Source of the DNA: CAZDRI01 sp964508055
Lineage (GTDB): Bacteria; Pseudomonadota; Gammaproteobacteria; PS1; Pseudothioglobaceae
Assembly (NCBI GenBank): GCA_964508055.1
Contig: CAZDRI010000005.1
Span: 1-64,000 of the forward strand
Length of the DNA: 64,000 nucleotides
Direction: 5' to 3'
The first letter of the stretch is position 1. The number at the start of each line of letters is the position of its first letter. The translations under genes and the position numbers were made by a program. This document shows positions 33,500 through 43,230 of this stretch, piece by piece. The notes under the pieces are model-generated. The model saw only the letters and a program-made list of their open reading frames with translations, searched no databases and was not told the origin of the DNA.

Positions 33500-36328
33500 A
33501 TGGATAAAATAAGCATTCGTGGAGCTAGGGTCCATAATTTAAAAAATATTGATTTAGATATACCTCGGGATAAATTAGTAGTAATAACTGGTTTATCAGG
33601 CTCTGGTAAATCATCACTTGCTTTTGATACTATTTATGCTGAAGGTCAAAGGCGTTATGTAGAGTCTTTATCGTCTTATGCTAGGCAATTTTTATCTGTT
33701 ATGGAAAAGCCTGATGTAGATTTAATAGAGGGCTTATCTCCTGCAATATCCATTGAACAAAAATCCACCTCACATAACCCTCGTTCTACTGTTGGCACAA
33801 TTACAGAGATTTATGATTATTTAAGATTACTATTCGCTAGAGTAGGTATCCCAAAATGCCCTACTCATAATATAGATTTACAAGCGAAAACAGTAACAGA
33901 AATGGTAGATGAAATCCTAACCTTACCTGAGAATGAAAAACTTATGTTACTTGCTCCCGTAGTTAGTAACCGTAAAGGAGAATATAAAAAATTATTAACA
34001 GAGTTAAATGCCCAAGGTTTTATAAGAGCTAGAATTGATGGAGAAATTATCTATCTTGACGAAATAAATGAGATAAAAATAAACCCCAAAGTAAGGCATA
34101 CAATAGAGATTGTAGTAGATAGATTAAAGGTAAGAAAAGATATAGCCCAAAGACTTGCAGAATCAATAGAGACAGCATTAGGTTTGGCTAATGGAATTAT
34201 TAAAGTATCTTCTATGGAAGCTAAGCCTAAGTTTGAAGATATTGTTTTTTCTGCTAAATTCTCTTGTATAAAGTGTGGTTATGCCTTAGAAGAGTTAAAT
34301 CCTAGATTATTTTCATTTAACTCCCCTCAAGGAGCATGTGCTGAATGCTCAGGTTTAGGTATGAGTGAGAAATTCAACCCTAATAAAGTAATTGAAAATA
34401 AAGCTGCAAGTCTAGCAGACGGCGCTATTTATGGCTGGGGGCGTTCTAATACTTATTTTTTTCAAGTATTATCAGTAGTTGCTAATCACTATAAATTTAA
34501 TATTGAAACACCTTATAAAGATTTAAAAAAAGGACATAAAGATGTAATTCTCTATGGCAGTGGCAGTGAAAAACTTGATTTTTCTAAAATTAAAACTAGA
34601 CACTCATGGTTTAAAAAAAAGCGTAAGTTTGAGGGAGTAATACCTTATATGCAAAGGCGTTATAATGAAAGTGATTTAACTACAGTTAAAGAAAACCTAA
34701 ATCGTTATATTGATGTTACAACTTGTAACAAGTGTAATGGAGATAGAATAAATATAAAGGCAAGAAATGTTTTTATTGAAAAGCATAATATTGCTAATAT
34801 AAGTAATCTTGCAATTGAGGATAGCTATAAGTTTTTTAAAGAAATTAATATTCAAGGCAAAAGAGGAGAGATTGCAGATAAGATATTAAAAGAAATAACT
34901 TTAAGATTGGAATTTCTAGTAAATATTGGACTAGAATATTTAAGCCTTAGTAGAACAGCTCAAACCTTATCCGGAGGAGAATCTCAACGAATTCGCCTTG
35001 CTAGTCAAATTGGCGCAGGCCTTATGGGTGTTTTATATGTATTAGATGAGCCTTCAATTGGACTACATCAAAGAGATAATAAAAAATTATTAAAAACTCT
35101 TAAGTATTTAAGAGATTTAGGAAATACAGTATTAGTAGTAGAACATGATGAAGAAGCTATTGAAATGGCTGATTTTATAATAGATATTGGCAAAGGTGCA
35201 GGACTTCACGGTGGTGAGATTATTGCTTTAGGTACACCTCAGGAAATTAAAAATAATAAAAACTCTCTAACAGGTGATTACTTAAGTGGGCGTAAGAAGA
35301 TAGCTACTCCTAAAAAACGCAAAAAAATAACTGGTTTTTTAAAGATATTTTCAGCCAGTGGTAATAATTTAAGAAATGTAAATTTTAAAATGCCTTTGAG
35401 TGCTATTACTTGTGTTACCGGTGTTTCCGGCTCAGGTAAATCAACTTTAGTAAATGACACTTTGTATAGAATAGCGGCTAAGGAATTAAATAAAGCATCT
35501 ATAATACCTGGACCTCATAAATCAGTTAAAGGTTTAGATAATTTTGATAAAGTAGTAAATATAAGTCAAAGCCCTATTGGTAGAACACCTCGTTCAAATC
35601 CTACTACTTATACTGGGTTATTTACTTTAATAAGAGATTTATTTTCTCAAACCTTAGAAAGCCGTTCTCGTGGTTATAAGCCAGGTAGATTTAGTTTTAA
35701 TGTTAAAGGAGGGCGTTGTGAAGCTTGTAAGGGCGATGGTCTTATAAAGGTTGAAATGCATTTTTTAGCTGATATTTATGTAAATTGTGATGTGTGTAAT
35801 GGACATAGATACAATAGAGAAACGCTAGAAATCTTATATAAAGGTAGAAACATCTCCCAAATTTTAGATATGACAGTAGAAGAAGCAAATGATTTTTTTC
35901 AAGCAGTGCCACAAATTTATAAAAAGCTCCAAACTCTTATTAAGGTTGGGCTTTCATATATAACTCTTGGGCAAAATGCAGTGACGCTATCAGGGGGAGA
36001 GGCACAAAGAATTAAACTTGCCAAAGAATTATCAAAACAAGATACTGGTAATACTCTGTATATCTTAGATGAGCCTACAACAGGATTACATTTCCATGAT
36101 ATAGCTAAATTGTTAGCAGTTATTCAAGAATTAAGAGATAAAAATAATACTATTGTTATTATTGAACATAACTTAGATGTAATTAAAACAGCAGATTGGA
36201 TAGTTGATTTAGGTCCAGAAGGTGGCGCCAAAGGTGGCGAAATTATTTTTAGTGGTAGACCTGAAGATATTGTAAATAATAAAAAATCGTATACTGGTAA
36301 ATTCTTAAAAAAGCATTTGAGCCTTTAA
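33500..36328 (+). CDS. uvrA: Excinuclease ABC subunit A
   Basis: DNA-damage recognition ATPase of nucleotide excision repair. 942 residues, matching E. coli UvrA (940). Two ABC modules: Walker A GLSGSGKSS near residue 31 and GVSGSGKST near residue 640, signatures LSGGESQRIRLA and LSGGEAQRIKLA, and the zinc modules CIKCGYAL...CAEC and CEAC...CDVC. Nothing is missing. Stands alone with its own promoter, convergent with the phosphoribosyltransferase gene. Confidence 0.97.
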   Translation: MDKISIRGARVHNLKNIDLDIPRDKLVVITGLSGSGKSSLAFDTIYAEGQRRYVESLSSYARQFLSVMEKPDVDLIEGLSPAISIEQKSTSHNPRSTVGTITEIYDYLRLLFARVGIPKCPTHNIDLQAKTVTEMVDEILTLPENEKLMLLAPVVSNRKGEYKKLLTELNAQGFIRARIDGEIIYLDEINEIKINPKVRHTIEIVVDRLKVRKDIAQRLAESIETALGLANGIIKVSSMEAKPKFEDIVFSAKFSCIKCGYALEELNPRLFSFNSPQGACAECSGLGMSEKFNPNKVIENKAASLADGAIYGWGRSNTYFFQVLSVVANHYKFNIETPYKDLKKGHKDVILYGSGSEKLDFSKIKTRHSWFKKKRKFEGVIPYMQRRYNESDLTTVKENLNRYIDVTTCNKCNGDRINIKARNVFIEKHNIANISNLAIEDSYKFFKEINIQGKRGEIADKILKEITLRLEFLVNIGLEYLSLSRTAQTLSGGESQRIRLASQIGAGLMGVLYVLDEPSIGLHQRDNKKLLKTLKYLRDLGNTVLVVEHDEEAIEMADFIIDIGKGAGLHGGEIIALGTPQEIKNNKNSLTGDYLSGRKKIATPKKRKKITGFLKIFSASGNNLRNVNFKMPLSAITCVTGVSGSGKSTLVNDTLYRIAAKELNKASIIPGPHKSVKGLDNFDKVVNISQSPIGRTPRSNPTTYTGLFTLIRDLFSQTLESRSRGYKPGRFSFNVKGGRCEACKGDGLIKVEMHFLADIYVNCDVCNGHRYNRETLEILYKGRNISQILDMTVEEANDFFQAVPQIYKKLQTLIKVGLSYITLGQNAVTLSGGEAQRIKLAKELSKQDTGNTLYILDEPTTGLHFHDIAKLLAVIQELRDKNNTIVIIEHNLDVIKTADWIVDLGPEGGAKGGEIIFSGRPEDIVNNKKSYTGKFLKKHLSL

Positions 36329-36357
36329 ATAAGAAATGACTTATAAAAAATCAAACT

Positions 36358-37005
36358 TTATTTGCCTAAATTTTGTTTCTGAAACTTTTGCATATACTTA
36401 ATAAATTTATCAATTTTAATTACTTGATATACACTACTAATATTTCTAAAATGGTTATTGTAATCAAGACCAAAGCCCACAATAAATTCATTTGATATTT
36501 CAAAAATATTAATAATATTTAATTCCTTGAAAAACTCTTTATCCCTTATAGCTTTAGGTTTATTAAATAAAGTTAAAATTAAAATATCACTTTTTTTGAT
36601 TTTATTGTTTGATATTTTGTTTATTTCTTTAACTGCTATCTTAATAGTGTTGCCACTGTCAATTAAATCTTCCACTATTATTATTTTTTCAGTTTTTGGA
36701 TTTATTTTTATCTTCTCTAAGCCTGTCAGTTTGCCAATTGAGCCCAAGCCAACATAGCTTGATAATTTTATTTCTTGTGGATTTGGTAATTTATGATAAT
36801 TTTTTATTAACTCATAAAATACTTTAGCGCCATGAAGCAAGACTATTGTTTGAGTTTTAAAAGTTAATAAATCAGCAAGGATTTTTTTATTATCATTAAT
36901 AGTTTTTTTTGTATTACTGATTATGTGTTTTTTAGCACATAATAGCCGCATATATTTTAATTTAACTAAATCTTCAATTATGCTTTTATGATAATACTCA
37001 TTCAT
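36358..37005 (-). CDS. Hypoxanthine-type phosphoribosyltransferase
   Basis: 215 residues from the ATG at 37005. Carries the PRPP-binding loop EKIIIVEDLIDSGNTI, an upstream LLHGAKVFYELI (PPi loop region), and a late FIVGFGLDYNNHFRNI motif typical of HPRT purine-binding C termini. Probably salvages hypoxanthine or guanine to the nucleotide. The open frame continues upstream into antisense of the tRNA-Phe gene and is not coding there. It starts 5 bp after the tRNA and has no visible ribosome binding site, suggesting it may be released by tRNA processing. Confidence 0.8.
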   Translation of the reverse strand: MNEYYHKSIIEDLVKLKYMRLLCAKKHIISNTKKTINDNKKILADLLTFKTQTIVLLHGAKVFYELIKNYHKLPNPQEIKLSSYVGLGSIGKLTGLEKIKINPKTEKIIIVEDLIDSGNTIKIAVKEINKISNNKIKKSDILILTLFNKPKAIRDKEFFKELNIINIFEISNEFIVGFGLDYNNHFRNISSVYQVIKIDKFIKYMQKFQKQNLGK

Positions 37006-37010
37006 ATAAA

Positions 37011-37086
37011 TGGTGGTCGCACCTAGAATTGAACTAGGGACACAAGGATTTTCAGTCCTTTGCTCTACCAACTGAGCTATGCGACC
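37011..37086 (-). tRNA. tRNA-Phe (GAA)
   Basis: Minus-strand GGTCGCA at the 5' end pairs with TGCGACC before a genomically encoded CCA. The D-arm reads AGCTCAGTTGGTAGAGC, the anticodon loop CTGAAAA carries GAA within GGACTGAAAATCC, and the T-arm is GTTCAATTC within CTAG stems. 76 nt including CCA. It lies between trxB and the phosphoribosyltransferase gene on the same strand. Confidence 0.97.
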
Positions 37087-37117
37087 ATAAAAAATATTGA
37101 ATTATCCTTTATTTATT

Positions 37118-38074
37118 TTATATTTCAAGTGCATTATCTAAAAAAGCCTGAGCATCTAAAGCAGCCATACACCCCGTGCCTGCAGAAGTGATTGCTTGAC
37201 GATAAATGTGGTCTTGCACATCACCTGCAGCAAATACTCCTTTAATACTTGCCTGGGTAGCATTGCCATTAGTTCCACTTTTTACCTTGATGTAGCCATT
37301 TTCTAACTCTAATTGACCTTTAAAAATATCAGTATTAGGCTGATGTCCTATAGCTATAAAAATACCATGAATTTTTATCTCTTTAAACTTGCCATCATTA
37401 CTTATTAGTCTAACTCCAGTAACACCACTTACATCACCTAATATTTCATCTACATTTTGGTTGTATTCAATTTCAATATTTCCAGTTTTTGCTTTTTCTA
37501 ATAGCTGATCTACTAATATCGGTTCGGCTTTAAATTTATCTCTTCTATGTATAAGTGTTATTTTGTTAGCAATATTTGATAAATAAAGAGCTTCTTCTAC
37601 AGCAGTATTACCACCACCAACAACGGCAACATCTTGGTTTTTATAGAAAAAACCATCACATGTTGCACAAGCGGATACTCCTCTGCCTTGAAATGCTTTT
37701 TCTGACTCTATGCCTAAATACTTTGCACTTGCGCCTGTGGCAATTATTACTGCATCAGCACTATATGTAGCTTTATCGCTATAAAGCATAAAAGGTTTTT
37801 TTGAAAAATCTGTTTTAATAATAGTATCATTTATAATTTCAGTATTAAATCTCTGGGCATGTTTTTGCATTCTTTGCATTAATTCAGGACCTTCTACACC
37901 AGCATAATCACCAGTCCAATTATCTACCTCAGTAGTTGTCATTAATTGACCGCCTTGTTCTACGCCTGTTATTAAAACAGGCTTAAGATTAGCTCTAGCA
38001 CTGTATACAGCAGCAGAGTATCCTGCGGGACCAGAGCCTATAATTATTACTCTACAATGTTTATTTTCACTCAT
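37118..38074 (-). CDS. trxB: Thioredoxin reductase
   Basis: NADPH-dependent flavoprotein reducing thioredoxin. 318 residues with the FAD Rossmann motif IIGSGPAGYSAAVYSARA, the NADPH motif VGGGNTAVEEALYLS, and the redox-active CATC in SACATCDGFFY. C-terminal GVFAAGDVQD is the second FAD motif. Length and all motifs are standard. Divergent from ftsK with about 50 bp between starts. Confidence 0.96.
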   Translation of the reverse strand: MSENKHCRVIIIGSGPAGYSAAVYSARANLKPVLITGVEQGGQLMTTTEVDNWTGDYAGVEGPELMQRMQKHAQRFNTEIINDTIIKTDFSKKPFMLYSDKATYSADAVIIATGASAKYLGIESEKAFQGRGVSACATCDGFFYKNQDVAVVGGGNTAVEEALYLSNIANKITLIHRRDKFKAEPILVDQLLEKAKTGNIEIEYNQNVDEILGDVSGVTGVRLISNDGKFKEIKIHGIFIAIGHQPNTDIFKGQLELENGYIKVKSGTNGNATQASIKGVFAAGDVQDHIYRQAITSAGTGCMAALDAQAFLDNALEI

Positions 38075-38133
38075 ATAGCACCTCTAAATCATTTATACTA
38101 AGAAAGTTAAAGGAATTATAATCTATTTTGAAA

Positions 38134-40455
38134 ATGAATAATAAAATAAGGGCGTTTAATTTATTTAAAAATATAAAGCTGTCAAGTGGGTATAAGAAAA
38201 AATTGAACGAGGCTTTATTTTTACTGATATTGGCATTTAGTATTTTATTATTTATATCTCTTATTAGTTATTCTTATTCTGATGCTATTTGGTCACAAAG
38301 CAGACAAGAGGATATGATATTAAATTACGGCGGCTATTTTGGTGCTTTAATGGCTGATATATTATTCTCAATAATAGGCTTAAGTGCTTATCTAATACCA
38401 ATAGCACTTGGCTTGTTTGGTTGGGGCATACATCTTATAGCTACGGGTAGACAAAAATTTAATGGTTTAGTTTTTTTATTGCGATTTATTAGTTTTTTAA
38501 TACTACTTATTTCTTGTTCTGGTTTTTTATCTCAAAACTTATATATTGATTCAGGAGGGTGGATTGGTCAAGACATACATTTGATATTTAAAGGCTGGTT
38601 TGGTTCTTTGGTAATAATAATATATTTAAGTTTAATAATGGTTAGTTCTACTTTGAGTAGCGGTGTGTCTTGGCTTAAAGTTTTTGATATGACTGGTAGT
38701 TTGTTTTTTAAAGCACTAATATTAATGAAAGATAATATTGTTTTATATAAGCAACACAAATTAGAAAAAAAACAAGCAATTCAAGCTAAAAAAGACCGTC
38801 ATCAATTGTTAAGTGCAAACATGGTAGTAGATAAAACAAAACCTAAAATAATAGCCCAAAATGAAAAAATAAAAGTTAGTGAAAATAAAGAAATAATAAA
38901 GCAAGCTAATCTATTTAAATCAAATGCTGATTTTTCTCTACCTAATTTATCTCTACTTAGTCAAACTGCAAATGAAAATGTTGGATATTCTAATGAAACC
39001 TTAGAAGCTATATCTCGGCAAGTAGAGTTAAAATTAAAAGATTTTGGGTTTGATGTATCAGTAGCAACTGTAACACCAGGTCCTGTTGTTACTCAATTTG
39101 AAGTATCATTAGCGCCTGGAGTAAAAGCAAATCAAATAGTCAATTTAAGTAAAGACTTAGCTAGAGCGTTGCTGGTAGAAAGTGTGCGCATTCAAGATGT
39201 AATAGTTGGTAAAGAAGTTATTGGTTTAGAAATACCTAACGCTGAAAGAGAGATAATTGATTTAAGAGAATTATTATCCTCTGCAGAATTTAAAGATTCA
39301 AAATCATTTCTTACTATTGCTATTGGTAAGGATATTAATGGAAATCCAATAATTATTGACCTAGCGAAAATGCCTCATTTATTAGTAGCAGGTGCAACTG
39401 GTATGGGTAAGTCAGTAGGACTTAATGCTATGATATTGAGTATTCTTTATAAATCTACCCCTGATGATGTGCGTATGATTATGATAGACCCTAAAGTAGT
39501 TGAACTTTCTATTTATGCAGATACTCCTCATCTACTAACCCCAGTAGTAACAGATATGCATGAAGCTGCAAATTGTCTTAGATGGTGCGTAAATGAAATG
39601 GAAAGAAGATATACTCTTTTAGCTAAATTTTCTGTTAGAAATATATCTAGCTTTAATAAAAAAATATCCGCTGCTAAAAAGAAAAACAATCCTTTAAGAG
39701 ACCCGTTTTTTAATAAAGACTCTGATATTGAAGGAAATAATAAAGAAGCCCCTGAATTACAAACTATGCCTTTAATTGTGGTGATAATTGATGAATATGC
39801 TGATATGTTAGGTGCGTTATCACAAGAAGACCGCTCTAAAGCAAAAAAAGTAGAAGCTCTAATTATTCGCTTAGCACAAAAAGCAAGGGCAGCTGGAATA
39901 CATTTAATAATTGCTACTCAAAGACCTTCAGTAGATGTTATTACAGGTCTTATTAAATCAAATATACCGAGTAGGATAGCATTTAAAGTGTCATCTAAAA
40001 TTGATTCGCGTACAATTTTAGACCAAGGCGGTGCTGAACAATTATTAGGAATGGGCGATATGCTTTATCTCACACCTGGTATGAGAAAGTTACAAAGAGT
40101 GCATGGTGCTTTTGTTAAAGATAAAGAAGTAGAAGATGTGATAAGTTATCTAAAAGAAAAAAATGAAAAAGTAAATTATATAGATGGGATTAAAAATCCC
40201 ACACTAGAAGAATCTTTTGATAGTGATAGTAATTCAACAGCTTCCACAAATGATTTAGACCCCTTATACGATGAAGTATTAAAAGTAGTTACAGAAACTA
40301 GAAGGGCCTCTATATCTAGCATACAAAGAAGATTTAGGATTGGCTATAATCGTGCTGCTAGAATAATTGAAGATATGGAAAAAGAAGGAGTAGTAACTCC
40401 TATGAGTTCTAGTGGTCAAAGAGAAGTAATAGCGCCTCCTCCTATAAAAGATTAA
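38134..40455 (+). CDS. ftsK: DNA translocase FtsK
   Basis: Septal DNA pump for chromosome dimer resolution and segregation. About 773 residues: an N-terminal domain with four to five membrane spans (residues about 25-190), a short charged linker instead of the long E. coli one, the motor domain with Walker A GATGMGKSV and Walker B IVVIIDEYADML, and a C-terminal winged-helix gamma domain (RRASISSIQRRFRIGYNRAA). A TTG at 38128 in the same frame, 12 bp after AAAGGA, is an alternative start. It overlaps lolA by one base (TAATG). Confidence 0.94.
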   Translation: MNNKIRAFNLFKNIKLSSGYKKKLNEALFLLILAFSILLFISLISYSYSDAIWSQSRQEDMILNYGGYFGALMADILFSIIGLSAYLIPIALGLFGWGIHLIATGRQKFNGLVFLLRFISFLILLISCSGFLSQNLYIDSGGWIGQDIHLIFKGWFGSLVIIIYLSLIMVSSTLSSGVSWLKVFDMTGSLFFKALILMKDNIVLYKQHKLEKKQAIQAKKDRHQLLSANMVVDKTKPKIIAQNEKIKVSENKEIIKQANLFKSNADFSLPNLSLLSQTANENVGYSNETLEAISRQVELKLKDFGFDVSVATVTPGPVVTQFEVSLAPGVKANQIVNLSKDLARALLVESVRIQDVIVGKEVIGLEIPNAEREIIDLRELLSSAEFKDSKSFLTIAIGKDINGNPIIIDLAKMPHLLVAGATGMGKSVGLNAMILSILYKSTPDDVRMIMIDPKVVELSIYADTPHLLTPVVTDMHEAANCLRWCVNEMERRYTLLAKFSVRNISSFNKKISAAKKKNNPLRDPFFNKDSDIEGNNKEAPELQTMPLIVVIIDEYADMLGALSQEDRSKAKKVEALIIRLAQKARAAGIHLIIATQRPSVDVITGLIKSNIPSRIAFKVSSKIDSRTILDQGGAEQLLGMGDMLYLTPGMRKLQRVHGAFVKDKEVEDVISYLKEKNEKVNYIDGIKNPTLEESFDSDSNSTASTNDLDPLYDEVLKVVTETRRASISSIQRRFRIGYNRAARIIEDMEKEGVVTPMSSSGQREVIAPPPIKD

Positions 40456-41048
40456 TGAATTATAAAATAGCATATTTTTTATTAGTGTTATTGCTAACAT
40501 CAAATACTTTCGCAAATGAATTTGATGTATTTATTAACTCTTTTAAAAGCTATGAGGCGGACTTTAAACAAAAAGTTTTCAGCGAAAATGGTAGTTTAAA
40601 GCAAATTACTGAAGGTGAAATGTCTTTAATGCGCCCAAGCCTATTTTTATGGCACACTAAAAAACCTTACGAGCAGATATTATTAATAAATAATAATGAT
40701 ATATGGCTCTATGATGTTGATTTAGACCAAGCAACAAAACAAAATAAAGTGTCTTTAAATGACACACCTTTGTATTGGTTTATTAAAAATAATAAAAACC
40801 TAAATACAAAAAAGGCAAAATTTAACTATAGTAAAGATAATCTTAATTGGTATCAAACATTTCAAAAAAATGATAAATTTGAAAAAATTTTATTTGCCTT
40901 TAAGGAAGGAATGCTTATGAAAATGAAACTTGTTTATAAATTAGGGTTTATTATTATTGAACTTGATAATATAAAAGCTAATAAAAATGTAAACTTAAAT
41001 AAATTCAAACTAAATCTTAGCAATGATGTAGACATTATTTATCAATAA
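40455..41048 (+). CDS. lolA: Periplasmic lipoprotein chaperone LolA
   Basis: Carries lipoproteins from LolCDE to the outer membrane. 197 residues with a signal peptide ending TFANE and the LolA features ADFKQKV, RPSLFLWHTKKPYEQ, and NDIWLYDVDLDQAT. Gene order ftsK-lolA is conserved in gammaproteobacteria; the usual following rarA is missing here, replaced by a minus-strand envelope cluster. Confidence 0.9.
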   Translation: MNYKIAYFLLVLLLTSNTFANEFDVFINSFKSYEADFKQKVFSENGSLKQITEGEMSLMRPSLFLWHTKKPYEQILLINNNDIWLYDVDLDQATKQNKVSLNDTPLYWFIKNNKNLNTKKAKFNYSKDNLNWYQTFQKNDKFEKILFAFKEGMLMKMKLVYKLGFIIIELDNIKANKNVNLNKFKLNLSNDVDIIYQ

Positions 41049-41078
41049 TAATTTTAAATCTTAACTGCTTAAATTCTG

Positions 41079-42302
41079 TTAATAATAATAAGATAGTTTT
41101 ATATTTATAAAGTCTTCATCTTGGTAGAGTGTATATTGAGCATTATCATCTTCTATATTATAAAATTTAGCTTCAATTTTTAACTTAAAGTTATTACTAA
41201 TGCGATGGTTAATTTCTAAATTATATAGTTGAGATTTATCATTAGTATCAATAATGCTGCTGATTAAAATTTCACTACTTTGGGCATTATTAAATTCTAA
41301 TCTTAGCCCTAACATTAAATCATCTTGAAAAATATCATCTTTATCAGAGTTATAAAGATATTCTGCTATATAACCTAAATTATATTGACTATCAAAAATC
41401 CCCACATCAGTATATTCAAAGCCAACAACTAAAGCATCATTATGGGTTTCTTGCCATGAGCTATTTATAAATTTATAATATTTTCTATTTATGGCTTCAA
41501 GTTTATAAAGCATATCATCACTTACTAATTGAGTCTCTAAGCCAAATTGCTCTAAATTTGAGTAATGAGGTACTAGCGTATTTTTAATATTATTAAATAT
41601 CAATTCTGCTTGTCTTTTAGTGCCGTTAAAATAACTTAATGCCATATCCATATTATCAATAGTTTTTTGAAAACGCATAGCATAGCTTGTCTTATATCTA
41701 TTTTGAAAAACACTATTTTCATCATCAATACTTAGCTCTAATATGGGTCTTGATTTTGCTGCTAAAAATTCTTGCTTTCTAAAATGTGGCAATATAAAAA
41801 AATCAATATCCCCCCAATCACTAAATAAAGATAGTTGGGACATTAATTGACCAAGCTTTTCATCAGTATCTCTAAAAATAGCATCGTTTTGATTTATGAC
41901 ATTTACAATATGGTTTGACTCTACGACACCCCAAAAAACTTTATTTACTCCAAATCTTAACTCCAAATTATCTTCAATATGTAAAAAATATGCTTCACGA
42001 ATATCAAAATGGTCAATTTTATTATTTTGTTTACTTTTTTTATAAACTAATTTGGCTTTAAAACTATTATCAGAGTTTATTTCTTGGTAGTATTCTGGAA
42101 TTATGGTTAGATATTGATAGTTTTTATATTGATTAATATATTTTTCAGTTTGTAAAAAATATTCTGTTTCAAAATCAATTCTTGCACTAAAATCAGATGC
42201 AATTAAATTTGAAGAGATAAAAAAAGTAATTAAATAGTAAAACCACTGTATTTTTGTTTCAATTTTAATGATTTTGACTAGTTTTGTTTTATTTACCAAC
42301 AT
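41079..42302 (-). CDS. Probable outer-membrane beta-barrel protein
   Basis: 407 residues with a signal-peptide-like segment (FYYLITFFISSNLIAS, ending about residue 37) and alternating aromatic and polar strands throughout, finishing with FINIKLSYYY, the aromatic C-terminal strand of outer-membrane barrels. Motif FGVNKVFWGVVESNHIVNVI resembles that of DUF1302-type porins. It is the third gene after an RND permease and a LolA-like protein on the same strand, 22 bp downstream, so it likely forms the outer part of that system. Cargo unknown. Confidence 0.7.
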   Translation of the reverse strand: MLVNKTKLVKIIKIETKIQWFYYLITFFISSNLIASDFSARIDFETEYFLQTEKYINQYKNYQYLTIIPEYYQEINSDNSFKAKLVYKKSKQNNKIDHFDIREAYFLHIEDNLELRFGVNKVFWGVVESNHIVNVINQNDAIFRDTDEKLGQLMSQLSLFSDWGDIDFFILPHFRKQEFLAAKSRPILELSIDDENSVFQNRYKTSYAMRFQKTIDNMDMALSYFNGTKRQAELIFNNIKNTLVPHYSNLEQFGLETQLVSDDMLYKLEAINRKYYKFINSSWQETHNDALVVGFEYTDVGIFDSQYNLGYIAEYLYNSDKDDIFQDDLMLGLRLEFNNAQSSEILISSIIDTNDKSQLYNLEINHRISNNFKLKIEAKFYNIEDDNAQYTLYQDEDFINIKLSYYY

Positions 42303-42324
42303 CGTGCCAACAGTCTCAAATAAA

Positions 42325-43230
42325 TTAACGCACTCGTTTTAGCATTCTTTTGTTAAAGTCTTTAGCGCTTAACCCAGTTTTAAATTGATAGTTATCCCAT
42401 AAAAGAATAGTAGATTTATTATTTTGAGAGTTTATCATCTCTAATCTATTTGCACGCCAGTATTTATCTAGGTATTTTTTATATTCATAAAATTTTAAAG
42501 TTTTTAATAAAGAGCCCTTTCTATCATAAAAAACTACTTTTTGAGCGCGATATTCTTTTTTATCTATCCATGTTATTTGTTTAGTGTAACCAGAGTTTTT
42601 ATCAACAGGTATTCGCTCTACAACAAAACAATCTAAGTTATTGTATTTTTCATCTCTTAGGTATTTATAGTTATATTTCTCAATCTCTTGAGAACTCATA
42701 TCTTCATATGAGAATTCACTACCCATAAAAGGACCAGATTTGTTTCTAGAGTTTACGCGTTTTATTCTTTTAAGTGCAGGCAGATATAACCACTGGTCGT
42801 CATTTTTATTAATATGAGTAAAACTTAAAAAAACAGTGCCGGCAACATCTTTAGGAGTATCAAATATAGTCATACTTTTATCACCGTCACCTTCAACTTC
42901 TAATGCCTTTAAACGCAAGGTTCTTTTGCTTTTTTGACCTTGCCGATTTTTAAGTAACATATTTAATTTAGCTTGTGAGTCATGCCACCCTTTATCGCGC
43001 CTGTCAGCTTCTATTGCTATTTTAATTCCTTTTTCTTGAGCGGTCTCGGCATAGCTTAAATTAATAAAAATAAATACTATAATAGCTGTTAGCAATTTAT
43101 AAAAGTTTTGCAAAGTTATCTGTGTGGAGAAAGGAAAACAAATCAATAAATATAAAGTTTTAAATAAATCTTTTTTTTCAAATTCTATGCTCAATAAAGC
43201 TTTGTAACAATCTAGTTTATGTACATTCAT
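42325..43230 (-). CDS. LolA-like outer-membrane lipoprotein-sorting protein
   Basis: 301 residues. Unusually long N-terminal segment before a signal-like helix (LLTAIIVFIFINLSYA, ending near residue 61), then the family region: GWHDSQAKLNMLL, FDTPKDVAGTVFLSFTH, DDQWLYLPALKRIKRVNS and GPFMGSEFSYEDM. This is the outer-membrane lipoprotein-sorting family found beside RND permeases. The ATG at 43230 overlaps the permease stop (ATGA); a TTG just before QNFYKLL, inside the gene, would give a normal signal peptide. Likely a periplasmic shuttle between the permease and the barrel. Confidence 0.78.
   Translation of the reverse strand: MNVHKLDCYKALLSIEFEKKDLFKTLYLLICFPFSTQITLQNFYKLLTAIIVFIFINLSYAETAQEKGIKIAIEADRRDKGWHDSQAKLNMLLKNRQGQKSKRTLRLKALEVEGDGDKSMTIFDTPKDVAGTVFLSFTHINKNDDQWLYLPALKRIKRVNSRNKSGPFMGSEFSYEDMSSQEIEKYNYKYLRDEKYNNLDCFVVERIPVDKNSGYTKQITWIDKKEYRAQKVVFYDRKGSLLKTLKFYEYKKYLDKYWRANRLEMINSQNNKSTILLWDNYQFKTGLSAKDFNKRMLKRVR

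Noticed and set aside
36358..37071. Longer reading frame for the phosphoribosyltransferase starting at 37071
   Set aside because: The extra 22 codons are antisense to the tRNA-Phe gene; the ATG at 37005 is the first sensible start.
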